Origin: CAINVV01 sp963663005
GTDB lineage: Bacteria > Bacteroidota > Bacteroidia > Bacteroidales > Prolixibacteraceae
DNA: 64,000 nt
Assembly (NCBI GenBank): GCA_963663005.2
Contig: CAXXHH010000015.1
Coordinates: 831,327-895,326, forward strand
Reading direction: 5' to 3'
The notes under the pieces are model-generated. The model made no database searches. It was not told where the DNA came from and saw nothing but the letters and a program-made list of their open reading frames with translations. Of the stretch, positions 1 through 8,756 are shown piece by piece. The position numbers were made by a program, and so were the translations under genes. How positions within the stretch are numbered: position 1 is the stretch's first letter; every line of letters begins with the position of its first letter.

Positions 1-1089
1 ATCCTGAAACAGCCTCATCACCGGACCGGCGATAAATGGTGTATTTATCCGATGTATGACTATGCTCATGGTCAATCAGATTATTGGGAAGGAATCACAC
101 ACTCAATCTGCACACTCGAGTTTGAAGTGCACCGCCCGCTTTACGACTGGTTCGTGGAAGAATTGAAAGACTCAGATTATCGTCCGCGCCAAATTGAGTT
201 TTCCAGGTTGAACATCACCTCAACGGTGATGAGTAAACGGAAACTGCTTCAGCTGGTAAAAGAGGGATATGTTAAAGACTGGGATGATCCCCGAATGCCG
301 ACGATCTGCGGATTACGCCGTCGTGGCTATACCCCTGAGTCTATCCGCAATTTTGCAGAGATGGTGGGCATCACTAAGGTTGATGGTGTCACAGATGTTG
401 CATTACTGGAGTATTGTATCCGTGAGGACTTAAACAAAAGAGCCCAACGGGTAATGTGTGTCACGGATCCATTAAAAATCGTCCTGACCAATTATCCGGA
501 AGATAAAATTGAGGAGCTGGATGCCGTCAACAATCCAGAAGATGAACTTATGGGAAAAAGGAAGATCCCATTCTCCAAGGTAATTTATATCGAACGGGAA
601 GATTTCATGGAAGAACCTTCCTCCAAGTTCTATCGTCTGGCACCCGGGAAAGAAGTCAGACTTCGCTACGCCTATTTTATTCGCTGTAACGAAGTTATCA
701 AAGATGCAGCCGGGAATATTATTGAATTACATTGCACCTACGATCAGGAGACAAAGGGGGGGAATGCCCCGGATGGTCGCAAGGTGAAAGCGACCCTGCA
801 CTGGGTGGCTTCCGCTGGGGCATTATCCTGCGAAGTACGGCTCTATGATCGTTTATTTACTGATCCGGATCCGGACGGTCACAAGGATAAAGATTTTCTG
901 GAATTTCTAAATCCGGACTCCTTAAAAGTGCTGGATAACTGCTTCGTAGAACCATTTGTGAAAGGCGCTTCTCCGCTCACAAATTACCAATTTGAGCGGT
1001 TAGGATACTTCAACGTAGATGTTGATTCTACGGATGAAAAAATGGTCTTCAACAGAACTGTTTCCCTAAAGGACAATTCGAAGAAGTAA
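1..1089 (+). CDS. glnS: Glutaminyl-tRNA synthetase, 3' part (5' end outside window)
   Basis: Charges tRNA-Gln with glutamine in the cytoplasm. Reading frame 1 is open from the first base, so the gene enters from the left; 362 residues are visible. The visible part starts in the catalytic core with the class I GlnRS block YPMYDYAHGQSDY and SICTLEFEVHRPLYDW. A KMSKS-like loop follows (VMSKRKL, near visible residue 77), then the C-terminal beta-barrel anticodon-binding domains. These blocks separate GlnRS from GluRS; a distinct gltX lies at 42.8-44.4 kb, so this organism has both enzymes. It converges on the MATE gene, with nine bases between the stop codons. The ATG at base 52 is internal to the protein and is not the start. 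Confidence 0.96.
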   Translation: MLKQPHHRTGDKWCIYPMYDYAHGQSDYWEGITHSICTLEFEVHRPLYDWFVEELKDSDYRPRQIEFSRLNITSTVMSKRKLLQLVKEGYVKDWDDPRMPTICGLRRRGYTPESIRNFAEMVGITKVDGVTDVALLEYCIREDLNKRAQRVMCVTDPLKIVLTNYPEDKIEELDAVNNPEDELMGKRKIPFSKVIYIEREDFMEEPSSKFYRLAPGKEVRLRYAYFIRCNEVIKDAAGNIIELHCTYDQETKGGNAPDGRKVKATLHWVASAGALSCEVRLYDRLFTDPDPDGHKDKDFLEFLNPDSLKVLDNCFVEPFVKGASPLTNYQFERLGYFNVDVDSTDEKMVFNRTVSLKDNSKK

Positions 1090-1098
1090 GAGAGGTGG

Positions 1099-2460
1099 CT
1101 AAATTGAACTGGTATCGCCAATTTGTACTAACCGCTGAAGTTTGCGTCTGGTATAGAAAAAGGTAAATATTGCGGCGCTCCAGTTAGCGATGAAAATTCC
1201 CCACCAAATTCCTTTTGTACCCCAGCCCAAATAAACAGAGAGAAGAAGGAACAGTGGTAATGGCAGCAAAAATTGCCTGTACGTTCCGACAAAAATTGCA
1301 TACATCGGTTTCTTTATTCCCTGAAGGGTAGAAACAGATACATTTAAAAAGATATAGGCAAAGAAGAAAAGGACGCCGACACCAAGATATTCCTTGCCAA
1401 TGAGAATAACTTTTGGATCCGATGTAAAAACCTTCAGTAACGGCTCTGAAAATAGTACCACGCTGATAATTCCAAAAAGTATAATTAGCAGACCGTACCT
1501 TATACTTAGTTTCCAGGAATCAAATACTCTGTGAGGATTACCGGCTCCCAAATTTTGCGCTGCAATCGTGAGGGCAGCAATGTTTAATCCAACCGTTGGA
1601 AGCAAAGCAAGTTGTTCTATTCTGGTGGCAATACCATATGCTGCAACCGCTTCTTTCCCATATTGGCCGGCAAAATAGGTGATGACAAATATTCCAATAG
1701 CCACGGTCAGCATATTAAGACTCGCAGGGAAGCCCTGCTTAAAGAGATCTGCAAAATACCTTTTCTGAGGTGCAAATTCCTGTCTCCGTATTCCCTTTAG
1801 AATCCCCCTGTTCCGTATCCTGACAATCAGGTAAGCTGAACCCATCATCTGTATAATCACAGTTGAAAACCCTATTCCACCCACTCCCATCGCAGGAACG
1901 CCGAGCCCGCCATACATGAACCAAGGATCCATAACTACGTTTAGAAAAAATCCGGCAATAAGGAAGTTCCTGTATGTTTTAGTATCACCTCGCGAAGTCA
2001 GCGTGGAATTCAGAATGCTGTTAAGCAGGAAAAAGAAAGTTCCAGCCAGGATAATATTCATGTACGCGACGGCAACCCCAAGGTATTCATCTTTTGCCCC
2101 AAGCAATTTGAGCAAATATGGTGCCGCTAATACGCCTAATACAGTAAGTAATATGGCATTAAAAACAGACAATGTAATCGCCTGAACCGCATATATCCTT
2201 GCTTTTGCGTGGTCGCCCGAACCCAGGGAAGAGGAGATAAGTGCTGTCGTACCGGTTCCCATGCCTATGCCGATTGACAGAATAATGAAAAACACCGGAA
2301 ATGAAAGAGACAACGCAGCAAGAGCCGTTGTAGAAACCAATCCTCCGTAATATGTATCTATCACATTGAACAGCGTGTTAAAAATAAATCCCATGCTGGA
2401 AGGTAAAGCGATTGATCGTATTAACTTCGGTAAAGGAGTAGTTGTAAAGTCAGTAGTCAT
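1099..2460 (-). CDS. MATE family multidrug/sodium efflux transporter
   Basis: A 453-residue polytopic inner-membrane protein with about twelve hydrophobic segments in two similar halves, the normal size and layout of MATE antiporters, which export cationic compounds using a Na+ or H+ gradient. Typical family stretches are the N-terminal LIRSIALPSS with NVIDTYYGG, the charged loop RGDTKTYRNF, and GANNP-like patches such as NLGAGNPHRVF in the second half. It is transcribed alone on the minus strand, and its start faces malQ with about 170 bases between. Substrate cannot be told from sequence. Confidence 0.9.
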   Translation of the reverse strand: MTTDFTTTPLPKLIRSIALPSSMGFIFNTLFNVIDTYYGGLVSTTALAALSLSFPVFFIILSIGIGMGTGTTALISSSLGSGDHAKARIYAVQAITLSVFNAILLTVLGVLAAPYLLKLLGAKDEYLGVAVAYMNIILAGTFFFLLNSILNSTLTSRGDTKTYRNFLIAGFFLNVVMDPWFMYGGLGVPAMGVGGIGFSTVIIQMMGSAYLIVRIRNRGILKGIRRQEFAPQKRYFADLFKQGFPASLNMLTVAIGIFVITYFAGQYGKEAVAAYGIATRIEQLALLPTVGLNIAALTIAAQNLGAGNPHRVFDSWKLSIRYGLLIILFGIISVVLFSEPLLKVFTSDPKVILIGKEYLGVGVLFFFAYIFLNVSVSTLQGIKKPMYAIFVGTYRQFLLPLPLFLLLSVYLGWGTKGIWWGIFIANWSAAIFTFFYTRRKLQRLVQIGDTSSI

Positions 2461-2632
2461 ATTTTTGACTTATCATTTAAATAATTGCAATTATTACAGT
2501 TTCATACGGATAAAATTCACAAAGGGTTCTATAGTTGAATTATTCGTAAGAATTTCATCGTAATTACGTTACAGAATTGTAATTTTGAGAAAGTCTAGCA
2601 ACGATCAAACTGACACAAGAAAGGGGGAAGAA

Positions 2633-5338
2633 ATGAAACTATCATTTAAAATCGATTATCAGACTACCTGGGGCGAGACACTATTCGTTTCCGGATCGAC
2701 TCCTCAATTTGGCCAATGGGATACAAACCGTGCCATCCCTCTAAAAAATCAATTCCCCGGGGAATGGCAGACTACAATTGAAACGGATGTTGACAAACTC
2801 GAATACAAGTATTTCCTGCAAAATCAGCAGGGTGCCATTGTTTGGGAATGGGGCAGCAAGAGGCAAATATCCCTTGGTAAAAGTGGAGCGCATGAGATTC
2901 GTCTTCGTGACTTCTGGCGGAGTGGATCCGATCCTGAAAATGCCCTTTATTCTTCTGCCTTTCAGAACGTCTTGCTGAAAAGAAAAATTTCGACCACAAA
3001 AACAAAAAAGAATACAGCATCCCGGAAACTCCTCCTGCAACTTCACACGCCTGTCATTGATCCGAGATATAAATTTGCCGTGTTGGGGAATGAGCCTATT
3101 TTGGGAGAATGGGACGAATCTTACGCACTGGTGATGGATGATTCCAATGCTCCATTGTGGAAATTGGAAATAGATGCATCCAAATTGAAGTTCCCTCTGC
3201 ACTACAAATATGTTATTTATGACACCGAAAACCGTCGCGTAATTGAATGGGAAGAAGGTAGCAACCGGGTTATCCGCGATTTCGTGTGTGAATCAGAATA
3301 TTCTCTTAAAGTTCATACTGACGAGAAATTCAGGCAAAATACTGGTCAATGGAAAGGTGCCGGCGTTGCTGTACCCCTTTTCTCCCTTAGAACCGACCAT
3401 AGCGGAGGAATCGGCGAATTTACTGATCTCAATAAACTTGTCGACTGGTCCAGACAGTGTGGACTAAAACTGATACAACTCCTTCCATTAAACGAAACCG
3501 TGGCCACCCATAGTTGGATCGATTCCTATCCATACAAGTCGATCTCGGTGATGGCACTGCACCCTGTTTTTCTGAATATCACCAAAATTGGCGTGCTTGA
3601 TGATGAGAGCCTGATGGTCGGATTTATCAAGACACTAAGCAGCTTCAATTCGCAGGAATCTGTTCATTATGAGGAAGTCCATCGGGTGAAATCAAAATTT
3701 TTCAAGTTGATCTTCGACCAGCAGATGGATTCGTTTTTGAAAAGCCCTGCCTATCTGGAATTTTTCAAACAAAATAAAGAGTGGCTCGTACCTTACGCAG
3801 CCTTCTGTTATCTGAGGGACAAAAATAAAACGGCGAATTTCAGGCTCTGGAAAGAGCATAAAATCTACAAAAAGACGGAAATAGATACACTTGCCTCCCC
3901 CAAGAATAGTTGCTATCCGGATATCGCAGTTCATTATTTTATTCAATATCATGCCCATAAACAACTCAGCGACGCAGTTGCGTATGCCAGAAACAATGGG
4001 ATCGTATTAAAGGGAGATATTCCTATCGGCATTAGTCCCAATAGTGTTGAAGCCTGGACTCAGCCCAACCTTTTCAATCTTTCACAGCAAGCAGGTGCGC
4101 CGCCTGATGAGTTCGCTGATATGGGTCAAAACTGGGGATTCCCGACCTATAACTGGGAAGTAATGGAAAAAGACGGCTATTTATGGTGGAAAAACAGGCT
4201 GAAACAGATGGCTCACTATTTCGACGCCTTCCGTATCGACCATATTGTCGGTTTCTTTCGAATTTGGGAGATCCCTGTCTCGCAGATTTTTGGTACCATG
4301 GGGCATTTTAATCCGGCATTGCCCTATTCCCGCGATGAAATTATTGATCGTGGAATCAACTTCAATGAGGAGCGATTCACCAAGCCCTACATTCGAGACT
4401 ATTTTCTTTGGGGACTTTTCGGAGAATATACAGAAGAGGTCAAAAACAAATTTCTTTCTGAATATGAACCCGGGAAATTTAACTTAAAGGCGAATTTTGC
4501 CACCCAAAAACAAGTCTGGGATTATTTTGATCCCTCCCAAAAAGAAGATGGCTTGAGTGGTAAAGAAAGTAGGATCCGGGATGGACTTTGCTCCTTGATA
4601 AGCGAGGTGCTTTTTGTCAGGGATCCAAATCATCCGACCCATTTTCATCCAAGAATTGCGTTTCACGACACAAATTCGTATATGAATCTGAACGATCATA
4701 ATCGCTATTTGTTAGACGAGCTTTATATTGAATTCTTCTATCACCGACATGATGATTTCTGGCAGGAACAAGCAATGAAAATATTGCCCTCTATCCTCGA
4801 GGCTAGTGATATGCTGGTTTGCGGCGAAGATCTTGGCATGATTCCTTCCTGTGTTCCTGGCGTGATGAATCGGTTGGGCATTCTTAGCCTAGAAGTACAA
4901 CGGATGCCTAAGGATCCAAAAATTGAATTCCTGCATCCTGCGGATGCGCCGTATCTTTCAGTAAGCACAACCTCTACCCACGACACTTCGACTTTGCGAG
5001 GCTGGTGGCAGGAAGATGCTGGAAAAAGTGAAAGATTCTTCCGAACCGTGATGGGAAATCATGCTCCTTTCAACGCGACGATGGAACCATGGCTGGCCAA
5101 AGATATTATTCAGCAACATTTCTGGTCGCCTGCCATGTGGGTCATCTTCCCGATACAGGATCTTTTGGCGATGGACGATGAACTTAGGCGAGAGGATTTT
5201 GAAGCTGAGCGAATTAATATTCCGGCAGTAGCTCAGCATTATTGGCGCTACCGGATTCACGTAACCATGGAAAAGCTCCTGAAAGCGGGGCGTTACAACA
5301 CGGAATTGCTTCGGATGATTCGCCACTCCGGACGTTAA
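2633..5338 (+). CDS. malQ: 4-alpha-glucanotransferase (GH77) with two N-terminal CBM20 starch-binding domains
   Basis: Transfers alpha-1,4-glucan segments between maltooligosaccharides (amylomaltase/disproportionating enzyme), probably in the cytoplasm because no signal peptide is visible. From the ATG at 2633 it is 901 residues. Two CBM20-type modules fill roughly residues 1-100 and 125-225 (TTWGETLFVSG, FGQWDTNRAIPL, LGEWDESYAL), followed by the GH77 barrel. Catalytic residues fit the family: nucleophile Asp536 in FRIDHIVGF, acid/base Glu732 in CGEDLG, and Asp784 in STHDTSTLRGWW. A TTG 48 bases upstream is in frame, but the ATG follows a purine-rich AAGGGGGAAG and begins exactly at the first CBM20, so I chose it. 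The CBM20-CBM20-GH77 arrangement is like plant DPE2 and is common in Bacteroidota. Confidence 0.93.
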   Translation: MKLSFKIDYQTTWGETLFVSGSTPQFGQWDTNRAIPLKNQFPGEWQTTIETDVDKLEYKYFLQNQQGAIVWEWGSKRQISLGKSGAHEIRLRDFWRSGSDPENALYSSAFQNVLLKRKISTTKTKKNTASRKLLLQLHTPVIDPRYKFAVLGNEPILGEWDESYALVMDDSNAPLWKLEIDASKLKFPLHYKYVIYDTENRRVIEWEEGSNRVIRDFVCESEYSLKVHTDEKFRQNTGQWKGAGVAVPLFSLRTDHSGGIGEFTDLNKLVDWSRQCGLKLIQLLPLNETVATHSWIDSYPYKSISVMALHPVFLNITKIGVLDDESLMVGFIKTLSSFNSQESVHYEEVHRVKSKFFKLIFDQQMDSFLKSPAYLEFFKQNKEWLVPYAAFCYLRDKNKTANFRLWKEHKIYKKTEIDTLASPKNSCYPDIAVHYFIQYHAHKQLSDAVAYARNNGIVLKGDIPIGISPNSVEAWTQPNLFNLSQQAGAPPDEFADMGQNWGFPTYNWEVMEKDGYLWWKNRLKQMAHYFDAFRIDHIVGFFRIWEIPVSQIFGTMGHFNPALPYSRDEIIDRGINFNEERFTKPYIRDYFLWGLFGEYTEEVKNKFLSEYEPGKFNLKANFATQKQVWDYFDPSQKEDGLSGKESRIRDGLCSLISEVLFVRDPNHPTHFHPRIAFHDTNSYMNLNDHNRYLLDELYIEFFYHRHDDFWQEQAMKILPSILEASDMLVCGEDLGMIPSCVPGVMNRLGILSLEVQRMPKDPKIEFLHPADAPYLSVSTTSTHDTSTLRGWWQEDAGKSERFFRTVMGNHAPFNATMEPWLAKDIIQQHFWSPAMWVIFPIQDLLAMDDELRREDFEAERINIPAVAQHYWRYRIHVTMEKLLKAGRYNTELLRMIRHSGR

Positions 5339-5465
5339 TTCAGTGATATTTCTCCATTCGCCGATTATTGGCAGCCATTTACCGATTTACACTGTTCTAT
5401 ATTTTGACGCAAGGCTACATTTGGGTCATATTTAAAACTCATTGTCTCACTTAACAAATAATGCC

Positions 5466-6212
5466 ATGAACGTAATTAATGATCCAAATGAACGCCCGGT
5501 TTTCGACAAGCCAATAAAACATCATGGTTCCGACTCCAGAGTATTTCTCGGAATTCTTTTTGTAGCCATCGGTGCGCTGCTGATCATGGAAAATCTTGAT
5601 ATTCTTTCTTACGATCTATCCCATGTTTTGATCAGCTGGCCAATGCTACTTATAGTCATTGGATTATATAACATGAGTCGAAAAGCCGGATCGGCAGGTG
5701 CTATACTTATCGGTGTAGGAACCTTTTTCTTACTTCCCAGAATTTTCGATTTCCAGGACGGTTTCTATCACAATTTCTGGCCAATCATTCTAGTTGTTGT
5801 GGGTATGGTGTTCATCTTTCAATGGCGTAAGGCACCACATTTCTCCTTTGGGGGAGAAGTAGATAAAAATGATGTCCTGGATGAAACAGCGATTTTTGGT
5901 GGACGAAATATGTCGTTGGTTTCTGAGCAATTCAAAGGAGGAAAAATCACATCTATATTCGGCGGATCAAAAATTAATCTACTCTATTGCAAGCCAGTTG
6001 AAGGATGTGTAATTGATGTCGCCACAATTTTCGGAGGGACAAAAATAATCGTTCCCGAAAACTGGAATATCAAAACAGAGGTTGTTTCAATCTTTGGAGG
6101 CTTCGAAGATAAAAGAGGAAACTCTGTCATCTCTCGTGTCGACCAGTCGAAAGTTGTTATCATAAAAGGTTCTGCCATTTTTGGCGGTGGCGAAATTACC
6201 TCAATGCCTTAA
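5466..6212 (+). CDS. LiaF-like membrane protein with repeated IFGG motif
   Basis: A 248-residue protein with about four closely packed hydrophobic segments in the first 125 residues (LiaI/LiaF-type transmembrane domain) and a soluble C-terminal beta-rich region. That region repeats IFGG five times (IFGGRN, IFGGSK, IFGGTK, IFGGFE, IFGGGE), the hallmark of the cell-wall-active antibiotic response domain of LiaF/VraT proteins. LiaF proteins in Firmicutes restrain a sensor kinase. Here the next gene, nine bases downstream, is a histidine kinase, so a modulator role is a reasonable inference. I used the ATG at 5466; an in-frame TTG at 5442 is possible. Confidence 0.8.
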   Translation: MNVINDPNERPVFDKPIKHHGSDSRVFLGILFVAIGALLIMENLDILSYDLSHVLISWPMLLIVIGLYNMSRKAGSAGAILIGVGTFFLLPRIFDFQDGFYHNFWPIILVVVGMVFIFQWRKAPHFSFGGEVDKNDVLDETAIFGGRNMSLVSEQFKGGKITSIFGGSKINLLYCKPVEGCVIDVATIFGGTKIIVPENWNIKTEVVSIFGGFEDKRGNSVISRVDQSKVVIIKGSAIFGGGEITSMP

Positions 6213-6221
6213 TTAATTAAC

Positions 6222-7295
6222 ATGGATCAGCAGGGCATTGTAAACAGATATTCAGTGGTTTTTTACTGGATAACCCCGATACTATTGGGAATTATCCAGG
6301 CCGGTTTCAACTTCTTCTTCGAAATCCTCCCCTGGGGGATTTCGTTGGTTGATGGCATTGTCTTTGGATTTCTGCTCGGGGCTTTAGGCATGGCCATCTG
6401 GTTTGTCGTGAAATATAATAGTTCAGACGAAAAACCATTTATCCAATTATTGACTACCCATATCGCGGCTGCCATCATTCTCGCAATGGCCTGGGGCTAC
6501 AGTGCAGCCTTTATCACGCGCACACTTTTACCCTTCCCTGCCTACTTGTCTTACCAGGAAAGCCATCTTACCAACAGAATGCTTGTTGGGTTCCTTTTCT
6601 ATACTTTGATGGCCACCATATTTTACCTATACCTGTTTTACCGAAAAAACCGGGAGAAAACTGACCGGGAGAAGGAATTAAAGCAGGAGGTCAGAGAGGC
6701 TGTTTTAAGGGCACTTAAGTCTCAAATTAATCCGCATTTTCTCTTCAACAGTCTCAATTCCATTGCCGCCCTGACACTTTCAAATCCGAATAAGGCTCAC
6801 GAAATGGTAATAGCCCTATCCGATTTTATGCGTTATTCCTTGCGCAAACAACACAACGAGCTGGTTGCACTCGAAGACGAAATCAACCACATCAGGCTCT
6901 ACCTTCAGATCGAAAAAATCCGTTTTGGAGATAAAATGGTCTATTCATTTCAAGTGGAGCCGGAATGTTTAGCATGCCAGATTCCAACACTCTTACTCCA
7001 GCCGCTCTTTGAAAATGCGGTAAAGTATGGTGTCTACGAAGCTTCTGAGCAGGTTGCCGTTACGCTGACGGCTAAAAAAGAGGGTGACCATACGGTTCTT
7101 GTCATCATGAACGACTATGATCCGGAATCTGCTCCAACAAAAGGAGAAGGAATTGGGTTGAAAAATGTCCAGGAACGACTTCGTTTGGTGTACAACAGCA
7201 ATAATCTGATGAAAACGGAGGACGGCAATGGGAAATTTAGTGTCACTATTTATCTTCCCTGTGAAAATTGGGAAAAAGGAATGAGCAAGATATGA
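6222..7295 (+). CDS. LytS/YehU-type sensor histidine kinase
   Basis: A 357-residue membrane kinase. Four hydrophobic segments occupy about residues 12-140, then a coiled linker (KNREKTDREKELKQEV), then the His_kinase domain typical of this family with the phosphoacceptor in SQINPHFLFNSLNS (His near residue 172). A HATPase_c region follows, with N box FENAVKYG and G box GEGIGLKNV. There is no separate sensor domain besides the membrane part, as in LytS/YpdA-like kinases without GAF. It is followed 78 bases later by its LytTR response regulator. The TGA stop lies inside the start of a 7-base-period repeat that fills most of that gap. Confidence 0.92.
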   Translation: MDQQGIVNRYSVVFYWITPILLGIIQAGFNFFFEILPWGISLVDGIVFGFLLGALGMAIWFVVKYNSSDEKPFIQLLTTHIAAAIILAMAWGYSAAFITRTLLPFPAYLSYQESHLTNRMLVGFLFYTLMATIFYLYLFYRKNREKTDREKELKQEVREAVLRALKSQINPHFLFNSLNSIAALTLSNPNKAHEMVIALSDFMRYSLRKQHNELVALEDEINHIRLYLQIEKIRFGDKMVYSFQVEPECLACQIPTLLLQPLFENAVKYGVYEASEQVAVTLTAKKEGDHTVLVIMNDYDPESAPTKGEGIGLKNVQERLRLVYNSNNLMKTEDGNGKFSVTIYLPCENWEKGMSKI

Positions 7296-7345
7296 GAGAG
7301 GAGACATGAGATGCGAGACCTGAGATATGAGATATAAGATGAGGA
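7294..7345 (+). repeat. 7-base-period repeat (GAGAYNT family), copy 1
   Basis: About seven degenerate heptamers in a row: GAGACAT, GAGATGC, GAGACCT, GAGATAT, GAGATAT and variants. It begins inside the stop codon of the histidine kinase and ends about 30 bases before the response regulator. Related tracts occur at 22966, 32027, 34861, 44369 and 49050. Confidence 0.85.
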
Positions 7346-7373
7346 CTTTAGTTACAAAGAAATTATATAACAA

Positions 7374-8141
7374 ATGAATAAAATTAGGGTACTACTGATT
7401 GACGATGAGATTCTCGCCCGCGATCTTCTGAAAAGCTACTTATCAACCGACATCAGGATCGAAATTGTGGGAGAATGCGGTAATGGTTTTGATGGGGTGC
7501 TTGCTATTCAGGAATTAAAGCCTGATTTGGTATTTCTTGACATCCAGATGCCGAAAATTACAGGATTTGAACTGTTGGAACTGTTAAGTGACCCACCCGT
7601 TATTATTTTTTCTACTGCTTACGAAGATTTTGCAATTCGGGCTTTCGAAGCAAATGCCGTCGATTATTTGCTAAAGCCTTATCCTCTCGAGAGGGTACAG
7701 GTTGCAGTAGAAAAGGCGTTGGCACGATTGCAGAGTGGATCTGGAACCAAAGAAGAACTGGATAATCTGAGCCATACACATGATGAGAACAGCGGACTAC
7801 TTTCCAGGATCGTCGTAAAATCAGGCAGTAAAATTAGGATCATCCCCGTCGAGACAATTGAATACCTGGAATCGGAAGATGATTTTGTGATGATATACTG
7901 CAAGGAAGGGCATTTCCTTAAGCAGAAAACAATGAAGTATTTTGAGAGTCACCTGGATCCTAAAAAATTCATCCGGATACACCGATCCTGCATCGTCAAT
8001 ACGACACAACTAGCAGAGATCCAGCAATATGGAAAAGAGTCGTGGATGCTCCTCACTAAACAGGGAGCTAAATTGAAGATCAGCAAGTCGGGATACCTTA
8101 CATTAAGACAGTTTCTTGCCTCTGAAACAGATGGTTTGTAG
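7374..8141 (+). CDS. LytTR-family response regulator
   Basis: A 255-residue two-domain regulator. The receiver domain (about 1-120) has the acidic pair DDE at 10-12, the phosphoacceptor Asp56 in VFLDIQMPK, and the conserved Lys in LLKPY near residue 104. A LytTR DNA-binding domain (about 150-250) follows, with VETIEYLESEDDFVMIYC and IRIHRSCIVN. It pairs with the LytS-type kinase directly upstream. LytTR regulators usually bind two imperfect direct repeats; I could not identify such sites here. The glucan enzymes on both sides are possible targets by position only. Confidence 0.93.
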   Translation: MNKIRVLLIDDEILARDLLKSYLSTDIRIEIVGECGNGFDGVLAIQELKPDLVFLDIQMPKITGFELLELLSDPPVIIFSTAYEDFAIRAFEANAVDYLLKPYPLERVQVAVEKALARLQSGSGTKEELDNLSHTHDENSGLLSRIVVKSGSKIRIIPVETIEYLESEDDFVMIYCKEGHFLKQKTMKYFESHLDPKKFIRIHRSCIVNTTQLAEIQQYGKESWMLLTKQGAKLKISKSGYLTLRQFLASETDGL

Positions 8142-8232
8142 AAACTGGAAAAGAGATTTGTTTGATAGGCATTTTATTTTTTATTCCTGACAGAATTCCT
8201 TTCTTTGCAGCGAGCCAACCGACTTGCGAAAT

Positions 8233-8754
8233 ATGATTATTAAAGACGATTTTTTGTCCAATATATTTGCCAAAAATAATCCATACGTACTATGGATTGG
8301 TGTATTTCTGCTGGTTGCTCTAATCCTCTGGGGATTGATCAGCCTGGTAAGGAGAATGATCACTTCTCCGACAAAAGGCAGAAAATTGACATTGAGAGAG
8401 CGGATTAGCAGAAGAAGGGCGCAGATAATCATCACCGGCGATAGAAAAAGAAATCCGGATTATGTTACAATGGCTCTCCGGAACTATGGAATTCGGCCTG
8501 TAGATTTGCAAGCGCCCCGGCTCGTCTTTAAAAGGTGGAGTAGCGAACGCAAATTCAGAATTAACTCCTTTGGCGGGCTCGATGACTTTCCGATGTGGCT
8601 TGAGCCTGGCTATGAAGCCACATACAAAATTGCATTGAATCAGTTTTACGATCGGGTACCTGCCTTGCGGAAGGCCTGCAGGCTAAGTGCAGAAATGAGG
8701 GAGGTCTCAGGAAAAAAATTCGTGAGCCCTACCATACGAATTAAGCTGATTTAA
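8233..8754 (+). CDS. Single-pass membrane protein of unknown function
   Basis: From the ATG at 8233 it is 173 residues. One strong hydrophobic segment lies at about residues 20-40 (VLWIGVFLLVALILWGLISL), then a basic stretch (SLVRRMI, RERISRRRA), then a soluble domain of about 100 residues whose alternating hydrophobic pattern suggests a beta fold, ending in SPTIRIKLI. I do not recognise the family. It stops two bases before the pullulanase ATG, so the two are almost certainly co-transcribed and possibly translationally coupled. An in-frame TTG at 8224 would add three residues. Confidence 0.72.
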   Translation: MIIKDDFLSNIFAKNNPYVLWIGVFLLVALILWGLISLVRRMITSPTKGRKLTLRERISRRRAQIIITGDRKRNPDYVTMALRNYGIRPVDLQAPRLVFKRWSSERKFRINSFGGLDDFPMWLEPGYEATYKIALNQFYDRVPALRKACRLSAEMREVSGKKFVSPTIRIKLI

Positions 8755-8756
8755 GG